From CANMXU01 sp052030545 (lineage in GTDB: Bacteria; Pseudomonadota; Gammaproteobacteria; Enterobacterales; Alteromonadaceae): a stretch of DNA of 64,000 nt. The stretch covers positions 1 through 64,000 of the forward strand of contig NZ_JBPDIH010000006.1 in the NCBI RefSeq assembly GCF_052030545.1, given 5' to 3'. Every line of letters starts with the position of its first letter. The stretch's first letter is position 1. A program made the translations under genes and the position numbers. Shown here one piece after another: positions 27,564 through 36,635 of the stretch. The notes under the pieces were generated by a model. The model was not told where the DNA came from and did not search any database. It worked only from the letters and a program-made list of their open reading frames with translations.

Positions 27564-27641
27564 TCTTCGTGGTGAACTGCTTTATAATGGCCTGTATAAA
27601 ATAAACAGTATCCCTTAGTTATCAAACACGGGCACCTGATA

Positions 27642-28304
27642 ATGACCATTGAATATAAAACTCGAACTCAGCATGTTGTTGAAAACTTACGTGAAAAAAT
27701 ACTCAGCGGAGAAATTGCTGCTGGCGAGCCACTGCGACAAGCAAGCTTAGCCAAAGAGTTAAATGTAAGCCGTATTCCAATTCGCGAAGCATTATTGCAG
27801 CTAGAAGCGGAAGGCTTAGTATCATTTGAACCACATAAAGGGGCTACCGCCACACAGCTGAGCATTGAGCAAGTTGACGAGTTATTTGAACTTCGAGCGA
27901 TGATCGAATGTAATTTACTTGCCGCTTCATTGGAAAATATTAGCGACGAAGCCTTAACCACCGCCGCTGACATTTTAGCCAGCCTTGACAGCGCCTTAGG
28001 TAAAGAAAATGCCGCCAATGTTTGGAGCGAATTAAACTCTGAATTTCATAATTGTTTATATTCTGGCGCTGACCGTCCGCAAACAGCAGATTTGGTCAAT
28101 ACCCTAAATAAGAATGCCGACCGCTACATTCGCATGCATTTATTATGGGCCGGTGGTATTTCAAAAGCGGGGCCTGAGCATGCAGAGTTATTAGCCTTTT
28201 GCCAAGCAAGAGATATCGACAATGCCGTAGATAAATTAAAACAGCATATTCTTAGCTCTCGAGACGAAATTAAAGCCTTTTTAGTACAACGAGAAGCAGG
28301 TTAA
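27642..28304 (+). CDS. GntR-family transcriptional regulator (FCD subfamily)
   Basis: A 220-residue repressor-type regulator. An N-terminal winged helix (about 8-72; the recognition region reads LNVSRIPIREALLQLEAEG) is followed by the all-helical FCD ligand domain (about 80-210), whose metal/ligand residues include ELNSEFH and the C-terminal LKQHI segment. FCD regulators often bind organic acids and respond to pathway intermediates. It sits between the hydroxyproline enzymes and the peptidase and transport genes, and is the natural candidate to bind the ATTGTATACAAT palindromes. No clear copy lies before its own start, so autoregulation is not evident. Confidence 0.9.
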   Translation: MTIEYKTRTQHVVENLREKILSGEIAAGEPLRQASLAKELNVSRIPIREALLQLEAEGLVSFEPHKGATATQLSIEQVDELFELRAMIECNLLAASLENISDEALTTAADILASLDSALGKENAANVWSELNSEFHNCLYSGADRPQTADLVNTLNKNADRYIRMHLLWAGGISKAGPEHAELLAFCQARDIDNAVDKLKQHILSSRDEIKAFLVQREAG

Positions 28305-28506
28305 CAATAACAATTTGCCTGCGCATGAGTATTGCTCTTGCGTAGGCAAGTATACAACCCCATCATAAAAGCAAATATTCACGCTCCTTGGTTACGCCCT
28401 GCCACTTATTTTTCATCATCTCCCTTACACTAGCTAAAGTTCGCTATGCGATGTTAACGATATTAGCCTCCTTTGCTGCATTGTTTTACCACCCACCTGA
28501 GTGTAT

Positions 28507-28518
28507 ATTGTATACCAA
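28507..28518. promoter_or_regulatory. Operator 4 of the proposed GntR regulon
   Basis: ATTGTATACCAA matches 10 of 12 positions of the shared palindrome. It lies 54 bases before the DUF885 lipoprotein start, a normal promoter position. A few dozen bases downstream of the regulator gene there is also a hairpin (28315-28349) without a T-run. Confidence 0.6.
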
Positions 28519-28572
28519 CAAGCCATTATAATATTACGATAAAAATTAATACAAAAATTAGGGGAAGTTAAG

Positions 28573-29898
28573 TTGATAAAATTAACCATGAATATGGCAA
28601 AGGTGCTAATCATCACCTTATTCCTTGCTAGCTGCGAACAAAGCCAGCCAAGCGCTAACCAAATAAAGAGCCAAGCACAACAAATGAATACTTTAGCTAA
28701 CATTGCCGAGCAGTACGTAAAACTCACCCTAAACCTTGGCCAACACCACAGTTCATATATTGATGCTTATTACGGCCCAAAAGAATGGCAACCAACAGGT
28801 GAGCCCGTAGCCCTTGCTACCTTAAAAAAACAAGCACAACAGTTGCTTAGTGATATTAAGCCCATAGACGTTGAGCTAGACCAAAAACAGCGGAAAGAGT
28901 TTTTGTATATTCAGCTGCAATCAGTATTGGTGTTTATTAAGCAATTGATGGGTGAAAAGCTCTCCTTTGAGCAAGAATCACAAGGTCTGTATGACGCCAT
29001 ATCGCCTAAAATTATCACCGCAGCGCTCGACCAAGCTTTAGTTAAACTCGAAAAGCTCTTGCCCGGTGATGCGCCGTTGCAGCAAAAATATCATGATTTT
29101 CAAAGCCAATTTATTATTGAGACCTCCAAACTAGATACGGTCTTTCAAGCGGCAATTAATGAAGCACGCAAACGCACTAAAGCGCACATTAGCTTGCCCG
29201 AAAACGAAAACTTCACCATTGAATATGTCAATAATAAGGTATGGAGCGGCTATAACTGGTTTAAAGGTAATGGCTATAGTTTAATTCAATTAAATACTGA
29301 TTTTCCTATGTATATTGACCGTGCGGTCGACTTAGCTAGCCACGAAGGTTACCCCGGTCACCATGTGTTTAATTCACAAATGGAGCAGCACTTAGTCAAC
29401 AATAAGGGTTGGGTGGAATACAGTGTTTACCCGTTATTTTCGCCTATTTCGTTATTGGCAGAAGGCAGTGCCAACTACGGCATTGAAGTAGTTTTTAATA
29501 AGCAGAAAAGACTTGAGTTTGAACAAGAGGTGTTGTTTCCATTAGCAGGCTTAGATGCATCTAAAGCACAAATGTATTACCAAATACAAGACCTCAAACA
29601 AGCCTTGTCGTACATCGACAACCTTGTGGCGGCAAACTATTTAGATGGTGATATTGATAAAAACCAAGCCGTTGAGTTATTAATGAAATACTCTTTAGTG
29701 AGCGAAAAGAAAGCCCTCCAAAGAATAGGCTTTATTGAGGCTAATCGCGCTTATGTGATCAACTACAACCTAGGGCAAGACTTAGTGAAACAATACGTTG
29801 AGAAGCTAACTGGCAGCGATGATGAAAAAGCACGTTGGCAAGTATTTGCCGAGTTATTAGCAAACCCTAAAACCGCGTCTATGATGCAAGCTCAGTAG
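28573..29898 (+). CDS. DUF885 family lipoprotein, probable peptidase
   Basis: A 441-residue exported protein. The TTG start is chosen because GGGGAAG precedes it at proper spacing. The signal ends in the lipobox LASC (Cys16). The hallmark HEGYPGHH motif of DUF885 lies at about residues 257-264, with Glu in AEGSANYG about 45 residues later as a likely further metal ligand. DUF885 proteins are counted among the metallopeptidase-like families, but few have been tested. Regulon membership points to trimming collagen-derived peptides at the membrane. Confidence 0.82.
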   Translation: MIKLTMNMAKVLIITLFLASCEQSQPSANQIKSQAQQMNTLANIAEQYVKLTLNLGQHHSSYIDAYYGPKEWQPTGEPVALATLKKQAQQLLSDIKPIDVELDQKQRKEFLYIQLQSVLVFIKQLMGEKLSFEQESQGLYDAISPKIITAALDQALVKLEKLLPGDAPLQQKYHDFQSQFIIETSKLDTVFQAAINEARKRTKAHISLPENENFTIEYVNNKVWSGYNWFKGNGYSLIQLNTDFPMYIDRAVDLASHEGYPGHHVFNSQMEQHLVNNKGWVEYSVYPLFSPISLLAEGSANYGIEVVFNKQKRLEFEQEVLFPLAGLDASKAQMYYQIQDLKQALSYIDNLVAANYLDGDIDKNQAVELLMKYSLVSEKKALQRIGFIEANRAYVINYNLGQDLVKQYVEKLTGSDDEKARWQVFAELLANPKTASMMQAQ

Positions 29899-29949
29899 AA
29901 GATTCAGCACTAGACCCTAAAAGCCCCACACTACATACACCTTTCTCAT

Positions 29950-29985
29950 AAAGCGTTAATTTACGTTAAATTAGCGCTTTTTTTA
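29950..29985 (+). terminator. Rho-independent terminator after the DUF885 gene
   Basis: AAAGCG-T-TAATTTA pairs with TAAATTA-G-CGCTTT and is followed by TTTT. Good stem and T-run, about 50 bases after the stop codon. Confidence 0.88.
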
Positions 29986-30521
29986 TAGCAGCATTGTCTG
30001 AGTAATTTTCACCACTTTTTCTATCATTTTTCACTGAAAAATAGAAAAAGATGATTTTATTAGCGCTTTTCAAGAAGAAAAACTGACATCAATCACGCTA
30101 AAACCAAGTTTAGTTATTAGTCTATTTTGTCATATCAATATTCAACAATAGAATAAAAACATATACAGAAAAACCTCAATAAAACCTACTTAAATCGAAC
30201 TAAATAGCTATCACCAAATTTAATTCGGAATACCCCTACCCCTTACACCATCTGCTTTATAAGTAGTTACTTGCAAACAATGTCCAACATTCGAGACAAA
30301 ATTGCCGCATAACTACCTATTTTTTCGTAGTAAAAACCCTTTTAGTTAATTCACTGGTATTTGTTCATTTTGACAATTTATACCTTCAAAAAAAGATAGA
30401 TTGTATACAATATATGATATATAAATATGTACGATTTTTAATCTTGCTGTCATCAAACAGGGTGAACCAGATTAACTTTTCAAGCACAGCAACATAAAAA
30501 CAACACTAACAAGGTAGAACT
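29986..30521. other. Long leader region of the collagen-island TonB receptor
   Basis: About 535 AT-rich bases with no gene. It contains a near-perfect inverted repeat at 30015-30050 (CTTTTTCTA ... TAGAAAAAG, with ATTTTTCA/TGAAAAAT inside) and operator 5 at 30400-30411. The rest shows nothing recognisable. The long distance suggests a distal promoter or further binding sites. Confidence 0.6.
30400..30411. promoter_or_regulatory. Operator 5 of the proposed GntR regulon
   Basis: A perfect ATTGTATACAAT palindrome, 110 bases before the TonB receptor start. Same core as operator 3. Confidence 0.78.
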
Positions 30522-33380
30522 ATGTCTAATATTATTAAAAGTGGTTTCAAACCACGTAAATCATTAGCAGCCATTGCTGTTGGCAGCGCATTGATACTCA
30601 ATACACCTCTTGTATTGGCCGCCGATGAAGAAGAAATAAAAAGTGATGAAGTTGAAACAATTGAAGTAACCGGCTCACGACTAACCAGAACCACCTTTGA
30701 TGCACCAAGCCCAACAACTGTGATCAGTGCTGAGACTATTCAAATGACGGGTGCATTGAACATGAATGATGTGCTATCAACCATGCCGCAATTTGGTAAA
30801 GGTTTTGATGCTACCGACGGAAACTACTCTTTCGGTAACTCAGGAATAAATGCGCCGGATCTTCGTGACTTAGGTTCAACAAGAACATTAAACCTTGTCA
30901 ATGGTAAACGCCCTGTTGCGATCACTAACGACAATAATATTATGCTAACCGACATAGGTATTATTCCTTCTGAGTTAGTTGAGCGAGTTGAAGTATTAAC
31001 AGGTGGCGGTTCTGCGGTTTATGGTTCAGATGCCGTAGCAGGTGTTGTTAACTTCATTTTAAAGAAAGATTTTGAAGGCACAAATCTTAGAGCGCAAATA
31101 GGCGATACCGATGCCGGTGGCGCTGAGAGTCAATCAGTAACCTTAACTCACGGCATTAATTTTAATGAAGGCCGTGGCAATTTCACCATGTCTGTTGATT
31201 ACTTTAAACAAGAAGCACTGCTTTTTTCTCAGCGTCCAGGTTCTGGAAATACTAAAAGATATATTACTAACCCCGATGATACTGGTCCAAATGACGGCAT
31301 TTACGACCAAATCATTGCTAATGATGTGTCTTATCCAGCTTTTAATGCTACCAACAATATGTTTGGCGTTTGGAACAACTCCGCAGGCGCTGTTGATTGG
31401 TTTCAGCTTCAAAACGGAGATGCTTCATTACGCACTCCAGCCGAAGCAACAAAAGATGGCTGGATGGCATTAGATGGCAGTGGTTATGATCCGCTTGGTT
31501 ATAACATGGCGAGAAACCCATACGATCGAGTTAATGCTTATGTCAGTTTAGGTTATGAATTTGACAGTGTCACCGTTTCAGCCGATGTAATGTATTCTAG
31601 AACTCAGTCTGAAGATGAAATTGATCCGGCCTTTGTATGGGACACATGGACAACAGTAGAAGCGCTGCAAGGTGATGGTATCGTAGTACCAGACTCCGTA
31701 TTAAATACTCTTGATGACTACGGCGACAACTGGCTGAAATTACCTTATACCTTTGATGAAGCAGGGCCTCGTGGTCATAAAAATGATCGTGAGTATTTAT
31801 CAGCAAGTATAACCCTAGAAGGTGATTTAACCGATAACTGGTCATGGGATGTATATTTCACTTCTGGCTTTACCAAATCTCAATTAACCGTTAACAATGC
31901 TTTAAGAAACGACCGTTTTGATAGTGGTAACTTTACCATTATTGGCCCATGTGTTGACACTGGCACTTGCCCAGCATTTAATCCGTTTGAACCTGCTTCA
32001 CAGGAAGTTTTAGATTATGTCATGGCCACGCACGATACATTTACCGATGTAACGGGTCATGGTTTTGCTGCGAACATCTCAGGTGATTTACTTGAATTAC
32101 CATCAGGTGCCGTACAAGTTACCGGCGGGGTTGATATTCGTTATGAAAGCCTTGATTACCGTCCGTCAGAGCTGTGGAGCTCAGGTAAATTGTCTTCTTT
32201 TATGTCGGGTATTGATGATGTCAGCCGTAATATTCAAGAAGTCTACGGTGAAGTATTAATTCCGGTGTTAAGCGATGTCACCTTAGTCAAGAACCTAGAA
32301 ATTGAAGCCGCGGTGCGTCATGCAAAATATTCAACCGAATCGGCCAGTTTTACCAGTTCAAAATTAGGTCTTAACTGGGCGATTACTGACGATGTTCGCT
32401 TTCGTTCAACTTATTCAAAAGCGGTTAGAGCGCCGCAACTTGGTGAGTTATTTTCAGGTGAGTCAATTGGTTACAGTGATTTAACTGATCCATGTGATGC
32501 CGACCAGATTAATGGTGGCCCTGCTGATGGACGTCGCTTAACAAACTGTCAAGCATTAGGCATTGATGAAGGCTGGGACTCAAACCTTAAGGGTAAAAAG
32601 GGTAAAGTGATCAGCTCTGGTAATCCTGACTTAAATGAAGAGTCTGCGACAACCTTTACCGCAGGTTTTGTATTCCAACCAACTTTTATTGATGATTTAC
32701 GTATATCAATTGATTATTACGACATCGACTTATCTGATCTTATTGTCAGCTTCGGTGCTAATTCCATGTTAAGCAACTGTGTCGATTTAGAAACCATTAA
32801 TAACGAGTACTGTGAACAAGTTGTTCGTGAAGATAATGGTGATGTTACCTCAGTCAATGATACATCATTAAATGCTGATAATTCTCGCCGTCGAGGCATT
32901 GATTTTGAAGCTTCTTATGTTCTGCCAATGAAAGAAACATTTAATGTTCCGGGTGAATTATTCTTTCATGTTGCAGCAACACATCAACTTGAAAAATCTT
33001 ATACCGAGTATGACTTCATTGAAGACAAACCTTTGGTTGATGATCCGTTAGGAGAGCTTGGCGCTCCAGAGTGGAAAGGTGACCTTATGATGACCTACAA
33101 CCTAGATGATTTAAGTGTTCGATGGACCACTAAATACACCCAAGGTGGACCTCGATATAAAGACGTTGCCCCTGACCGTTATGAAAATATCGATATTGAA
33201 GACTCGATTGTGCATAACTTCTGGATGGGATACGACATCAATGAAGAGCTAAATTTATATGTAGGTGTTAATAACGTGACCAACGAAACTTGGTTAGATA
33301 ACCCGTTTACTAACTGGGGACGTCTGAACTATTCATTGTTGGGTCGAGCTTATTACGCCGGTGTAAATTACTCTTTTTAA
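30522..33380 (+). CDS. TonB-dependent receptor, probable collagen-peptide uptake
   Basis: A 952-residue outer membrane receptor. Signal peptide at about 1-33, a short region ending in the TonB-box-like ETIEVTGSRL (about 46-55), plug domain (about 60-180 with VNGKRPV and GGGSAVYGSDAVAGVVNF), then a 22-strand barrel ending in a terminal aromatic (NYSF). AAGGT precedes the start. Family members of this type carry oligopeptides or oligosaccharides in Alteromonadales. Operator 5 ties it to hydroxyproline catabolism, so collagen oligopeptides are the likely cargo; this is inference. Confidence 0.9.
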   Translation: MSNIIKSGFKPRKSLAAIAVGSALILNTPLVLAADEEEIKSDEVETIEVTGSRLTRTTFDAPSPTTVISAETIQMTGALNMNDVLSTMPQFGKGFDATDGNYSFGNSGINAPDLRDLGSTRTLNLVNGKRPVAITNDNNIMLTDIGIIPSELVERVEVLTGGGSAVYGSDAVAGVVNFILKKDFEGTNLRAQIGDTDAGGAESQSVTLTHGINFNEGRGNFTMSVDYFKQEALLFSQRPGSGNTKRYITNPDDTGPNDGIYDQIIANDVSYPAFNATNNMFGVWNNSAGAVDWFQLQNGDASLRTPAEATKDGWMALDGSGYDPLGYNMARNPYDRVNAYVSLGYEFDSVTVSADVMYSRTQSEDEIDPAFVWDTWTTVEALQGDGIVVPDSVLNTLDDYGDNWLKLPYTFDEAGPRGHKNDREYLSASITLEGDLTDNWSWDVYFTSGFTKSQLTVNNALRNDRFDSGNFTIIGPCVDTGTCPAFNPFEPASQEVLDYVMATHDTFTDVTGHGFAANISGDLLELPSGAVQVTGGVDIRYESLDYRPSELWSSGKLSSFMSGIDDVSRNIQEVYGEVLIPVLSDVTLVKNLEIEAAVRHAKYSTESASFTSSKLGLNWAITDDVRFRSTYSKAVRAPQLGELFSGESIGYSDLTDPCDADQINGGPADGRRLTNCQALGIDEGWDSNLKGKKGKVISSGNPDLNEESATTFTAGFVFQPTFIDDLRISIDYYDIDLSDLIVSFGANSMLSNCVDLETINNEYCEQVVREDNGDVTSVNDTSLNADNSRRRGIDFEASYVLPMKETFNVPGELFFHVAATHQLEKSYTEYDFIEDKPLVDDPLGELGAPEWKGDLMMTYNLDDLSVRWTTKYTQGGPRYKDVAPDRYENIDIEDSIVHNFWMGYDINEELNLYVGVNNVTNETWLDNPFTNWGRLNYSLLGRAYYAGVNYSF

Positions 33381-33472
33381 GCGATGGCCTTAAAAGTTCA
33401 AATACGCAGGCCTGCAAGTTCCCTTAGTTTGGTGTTTCAGCGCGATAGAACTTTTAATTAGTTGCCGAGCAC

Positions 33473-33573
33473 AACAGCCACCTAGGGCTGTTGAGCCTTC
33501 GTGTTTATTTTCAACGAAACTTAACCTCGAAAGTTCAACAGTCCCTGGTTCTCCCAGGTGGCTGTTTTTTTTT
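33473..33573 (+). terminator. Long nested hairpin with T-run after the TonB receptor
   Basis: AACAGCCACCT (33473-33483) pairs with AGGTGGCTGTT (33556-33566), and AGGGCTGTTGA pairs with TCAACAGTCCCT inside it. Nine T residues follow. It is larger than a simple terminator and could be partial, letting some transcription pass to the peptide transporter gene. Confidence 0.8.
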
Positions 33574-33662
33574 GCTCTTATAGCTGTAACAACATCGAAT
33601 CAACACATGTTTTATTGGTTAACCTCTTTTAGCCAATAAAACATTCAACAAAGCGATCTTTT

Positions 33663-35480
33663 ATGACACAACGCGACATAACCCCGTTTCCAAAAGCATT
33701 TTATATTGCTAATACCATGGAAATATTTGAACGTTTGGCTTGGTATGGCATGTATACCCTGCTCGCCAGCTATATTCTTACCCCAAACAGTCAAGGCGGC
33801 TTAGGATTAGACAATACCGAACGCGGTTTAATAATGGGCGTGGTGCCGTTTTTCTTGTATTTATTTCCCGTTGTTTCAGGGGCATTGGCCGATAGGATCG
33901 GTTATCGAAAAATGTTCTTAATTTCTTTTATCTTAATGGCGCCCAGTTATTACTTTTTGGGTTATGCCACCAGCCTTGGCAGTTTCATTAGTATTTTTAT
34001 GCTTATTGCCCTTGGCGCAGGTATCTTTAAACCAGTAGTAATTGCCACCATTAGCCGCACCACCGACCAAAGCAATCGCGGCTTAGGCTTTGGCATTTTT
34101 TATATGATGGTCAATATTGGCGGATTTTTAGGGCCATTGCTCGCGCCTATTATTCAAAAAAATTATGGCTGGCAGTGGGTCTTTACCTTTGCTGCCATTT
34201 GGATTTCGGTCAACTTTATCCCTGCGTTATTTTTTTATAAAGAGCCAAAACGCCATGAAAAATCCGGCGGATTGAAACAGGTTTTTCAAGAAATCCAAGA
34301 AGTGCTCGGCAATTTCCGCTTAGCCTTATTAGTGGTGCCGCTGCTATTTATTTTAGTTGCCTATTACGCCGGCATTATTGCAAGTGGAAAAACCACTAGC
34401 ATTATTGCTGCAGTATTAATTATTACCGCGCTTATTTGGGATTTAGTGCTTAATAAAAGTAAAAACAAAGGTGAAAATAGCACCGAAGAAAAAAGCCGTA
34501 ACAACCTGCCGTGGTACAAACAAAAAATGCGCGTAGGTAACAAGGCTTTTATTACCTATTTATTAATCATCACCGGCTTTTGGGTGGTGTATTTGCAAAT
34601 ATTTATTACTCTGCCAGTATTTATTCGCGACTTTGTTGATACCTCAGATCTCGTTCGGCTACTACACAGTATTAGCCCTTGGTTACATGAGCTATTAACT
34701 GCGGTGAATACCCAAACTCTTTCCTCTGAAATTATGCGCTTATCTCAGCAATTTTCTGGTATCGACTTTCATTCAAGCAAAGCGTCTATTAAAGAAATTT
34801 CTAACACCCTCGCCTCGCTTGATATCCGCGTACCTAACGGCGAGCTAATGAATGCATTTACCACGCTAAGCCAAGCCGCAACAGGCCAAGCCATACTCAG
34901 TGAAACAGCAACTCTTAGCGAACTGAGTAATAATTACGCGCAGCAGTGGGCAACGCAATACCGGCAGATAAACCCTGCAACCATTTTAAGCATCGACTTT
35001 CTAATGATCATTTTATTTCAAGTAGTGATCAGCCGTTTTATCGATCGTTTTCAAGCCCTACCGACTTTAATTGCTGGCACGGCAATAATCTCCATTGCCA
35101 TGCTAGTTGGCGGGTTAGCTCACGGCATTATTTTTGGCGGTTTGATGGTTGCGGTATCGGTGATTATTTTTGCCGTCGGTGAAATGACCGCATCGCCTAA
35201 AAGTCAGGAATATGTCGCCTCGTTTTCACCACCAGATAAAGCCGCCATGTTCATGGGCTATTACTTTGTTTCTATGGCGCTAGGTAATTTATTTGCCGGC
35301 TTGTTATCTGGTTGGTTATATCAAACCCTCGCGATTAACTTAGCCAAGCCGATGCTGATGTGGGCAGTTATCGCCTTACTGGGTGTTATTACCTGTTTAG
35401 CCCTCTATATTTTTAACCGCACACTGGTTAGCGATATTGAGCAACAGCAAAACTTTCAACTTGCCCAAGTAAATGAATAA
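33663..35480 (+). CDS. POT/PTR family peptide transporter (MFS)
   Basis: A 605-residue inner membrane transporter, expected to import di- and tripeptides with protons. The POT signature EIFERLAWYGM (close to ExxERFxYY) is near residue 21, and FYMMVNIGGFLGPLLAP matches the second POT motif. About 12-14 helices. A hydrophilic, helical insert of about 115 residues (about 322-437) lies between two membrane helices, making it longer than the usual ~500 residues. It follows the TonB receptor and begins a tight run of genes for 3-hydroxyproline and X-Pro peptides (gap to next gene 31 bases). Confidence 0.87.
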   Translation: MTQRDITPFPKAFYIANTMEIFERLAWYGMYTLLASYILTPNSQGGLGLDNTERGLIMGVVPFFLYLFPVVSGALADRIGYRKMFLISFILMAPSYYFLGYATSLGSFISIFMLIALGAGIFKPVVIATISRTTDQSNRGLGFGIFYMMVNIGGFLGPLLAPIIQKNYGWQWVFTFAAIWISVNFIPALFFYKEPKRHEKSGGLKQVFQEIQEVLGNFRLALLVVPLLFILVAYYAGIIASGKTTSIIAAVLIITALIWDLVLNKSKNKGENSTEEKSRNNLPWYKQKMRVGNKAFITYLLIITGFWVVYLQIFITLPVFIRDFVDTSDLVRLLHSISPWLHELLTAVNTQTLSSEIMRLSQQFSGIDFHSSKASIKEISNTLASLDIRVPNGELMNAFTTLSQAATGQAILSETATLSELSNNYAQQWATQYRQINPATILSIDFLMIILFQVVISRFIDRFQALPTLIAGTAIISIAMLVGGLAHGIIFGGLMVAVSVIIFAVGEMTASPKSQEYVASFSPPDKAAMFMGYYFVSMALGNLFAGLLSGWLYQTLAINLAKPMLMWAVIALLGVITCLALYIFNRTLVSDIEQQQNFQLAQVNE

Positions 35481-35511
35481 CATGAACGATTAAAGTAAGT
35501 GAATAAAGTAA

Positions 35512-36618
35512 ATGACTAAAATGAATACCCCAAAACCACAAATGAACACGTTAGCCAATTGGCAACCGGCGTTTGCTGATTCTAATTTTTTAACGATTAA
35601 TAGCCTTGAATGTCATACCGGCGGCGAACCGCTGCGCATCATTACTAGCGGTTTTCCTCCGTTAAAAGGCGATACTATTTTGGCTAAACGCCGAGATTGT
35701 CAGCAGCACCACGATCACTTACGCCAAGCACTAATATTTGAGCCGCGCGGTCATGCCGATATGTATGGCGCCATCATCACTGAGGCAGAGCGTAGCAACA
35801 GCCACTTTGGCGCTATTTTCATTCACAACGAAGGCTATTCCACCATGTGTGGTCATGCGGTGATCGCCCTTGCAAAATGCGCGGTTGAATCAGGCATGGT
35901 TGCACAAACTGGTAAAATTACTGAGGTGATAATTGATGTGCCCTGCGGGCAAATTTATGCCAAAGCCGTTGCCAAAAACTTTCCTGAAAATACCACCATT
36001 AGCGAAGTAAGTTTTGAGTCAGTGCCGTCGTTTGTTTTTGCGCAACAGCAAACAATTGATGTTAAAGGCATAGGCATTGTTGAATTTGATATCGCCTTTG
36101 GCGGCGCTTTTTATGCTTATGTTAATGCCAAGCAGCTTAACCTTGCGCTGAGCAAAGAAAATCATCAAACCATAATCGACTACGGCAAAAAAATTAAAAC
36201 CGCTGTTGCTGAAAAAGTATCAGTTGAACACCCTTTTGAAGCTGATTTAAGTTTTTTATACGGGGTGATTTTTGTCGAAGAGTATATCGATCTCCCACAC
36301 ACTGACATTCATAGTCGTAACATTTGCATTTTTGCTGACGGTGAACTTGACCGAAGCCCTACCGGCAGTGGCGTAAGTGGCCGAATCGCCCTTCACGTTG
36401 CTAAAAAAGAGCTGCCTCTACTTAACAGCATAACCATTGAAAGCATTTTAGGCAGTCAATTTAGCGTGCAAGCCATCAAACAACTCATTTATGGTTCAGA
36501 AGAGCAAAGCTATCACGCCGTTATTGCAGAAGTTACTGGCGAAGCGTTTATTACCGGCAAAGCCCAGTGGTTAATTGATAGCAACGACCCACTAAAACAT
36601 GGCTTTTTATTACGCTAA
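35512..36618 (+). CDS. trans-3-hydroxy-L-proline dehydratase
   Basis: A 368-residue proline racemase family member. The first catalytic residue is Cys113 (TMCGHAV), but the second is Thr284 (DRSPTGSG) where epimerases have Cys. The Cys/Thr pair is the known mark of trans-3-hydroxyproline dehydratases, including the human enzyme, which yield pyrroline-2-carboxylate. The gene two places downstream encodes an ornithine-cyclodeaminase-like reductase that would turn this product into L-proline. Collagen contains some 3-hydroxyproline, which fits the island. An N-terminal extension of about 25 residues precedes the domain. Confidence 0.88.
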   Translation: MTKMNTPKPQMNTLANWQPAFADSNFLTINSLECHTGGEPLRIITSGFPPLKGDTILAKRRDCQQHHDHLRQALIFEPRGHADMYGAIITEAERSNSHFGAIFIHNEGYSTMCGHAVIALAKCAVESGMVAQTGKITEVIIDVPCGQIYAKAVAKNFPENTTISEVSFESVPSFVFAQQQTIDVKGIGIVEFDIAFGGAFYAYVNAKQLNLALSKENHQTIIDYGKKIKTAVAEKVSVEHPFEADLSFLYGVIFVEEYIDLPHTDIHSRNICIFADGELDRSPTGSGVSGRIALHVAKKELPLLNSITIESILGSQFSVQAIKQLIYGSEEQSYHAVIAEVTGEAFITGKAQWLIDSNDPLKHGFLLR

Positions 36619-36635
36619 ACCATATGGGATCAAAG

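Noticed and set aside
28347..28358. AAGTATACAACC downstream of the GntR gene as an extra operator.
   Set aside because: Only the right half fits; the left half does not, and it overlaps a hairpin at the gene end.
28434..28727. Minus-strand open frame over the start of the DUF885 gene.
   Set aside because: It overlaps the well supported lipoprotein gene and its operator, and shows no domain or ribosome binding site.
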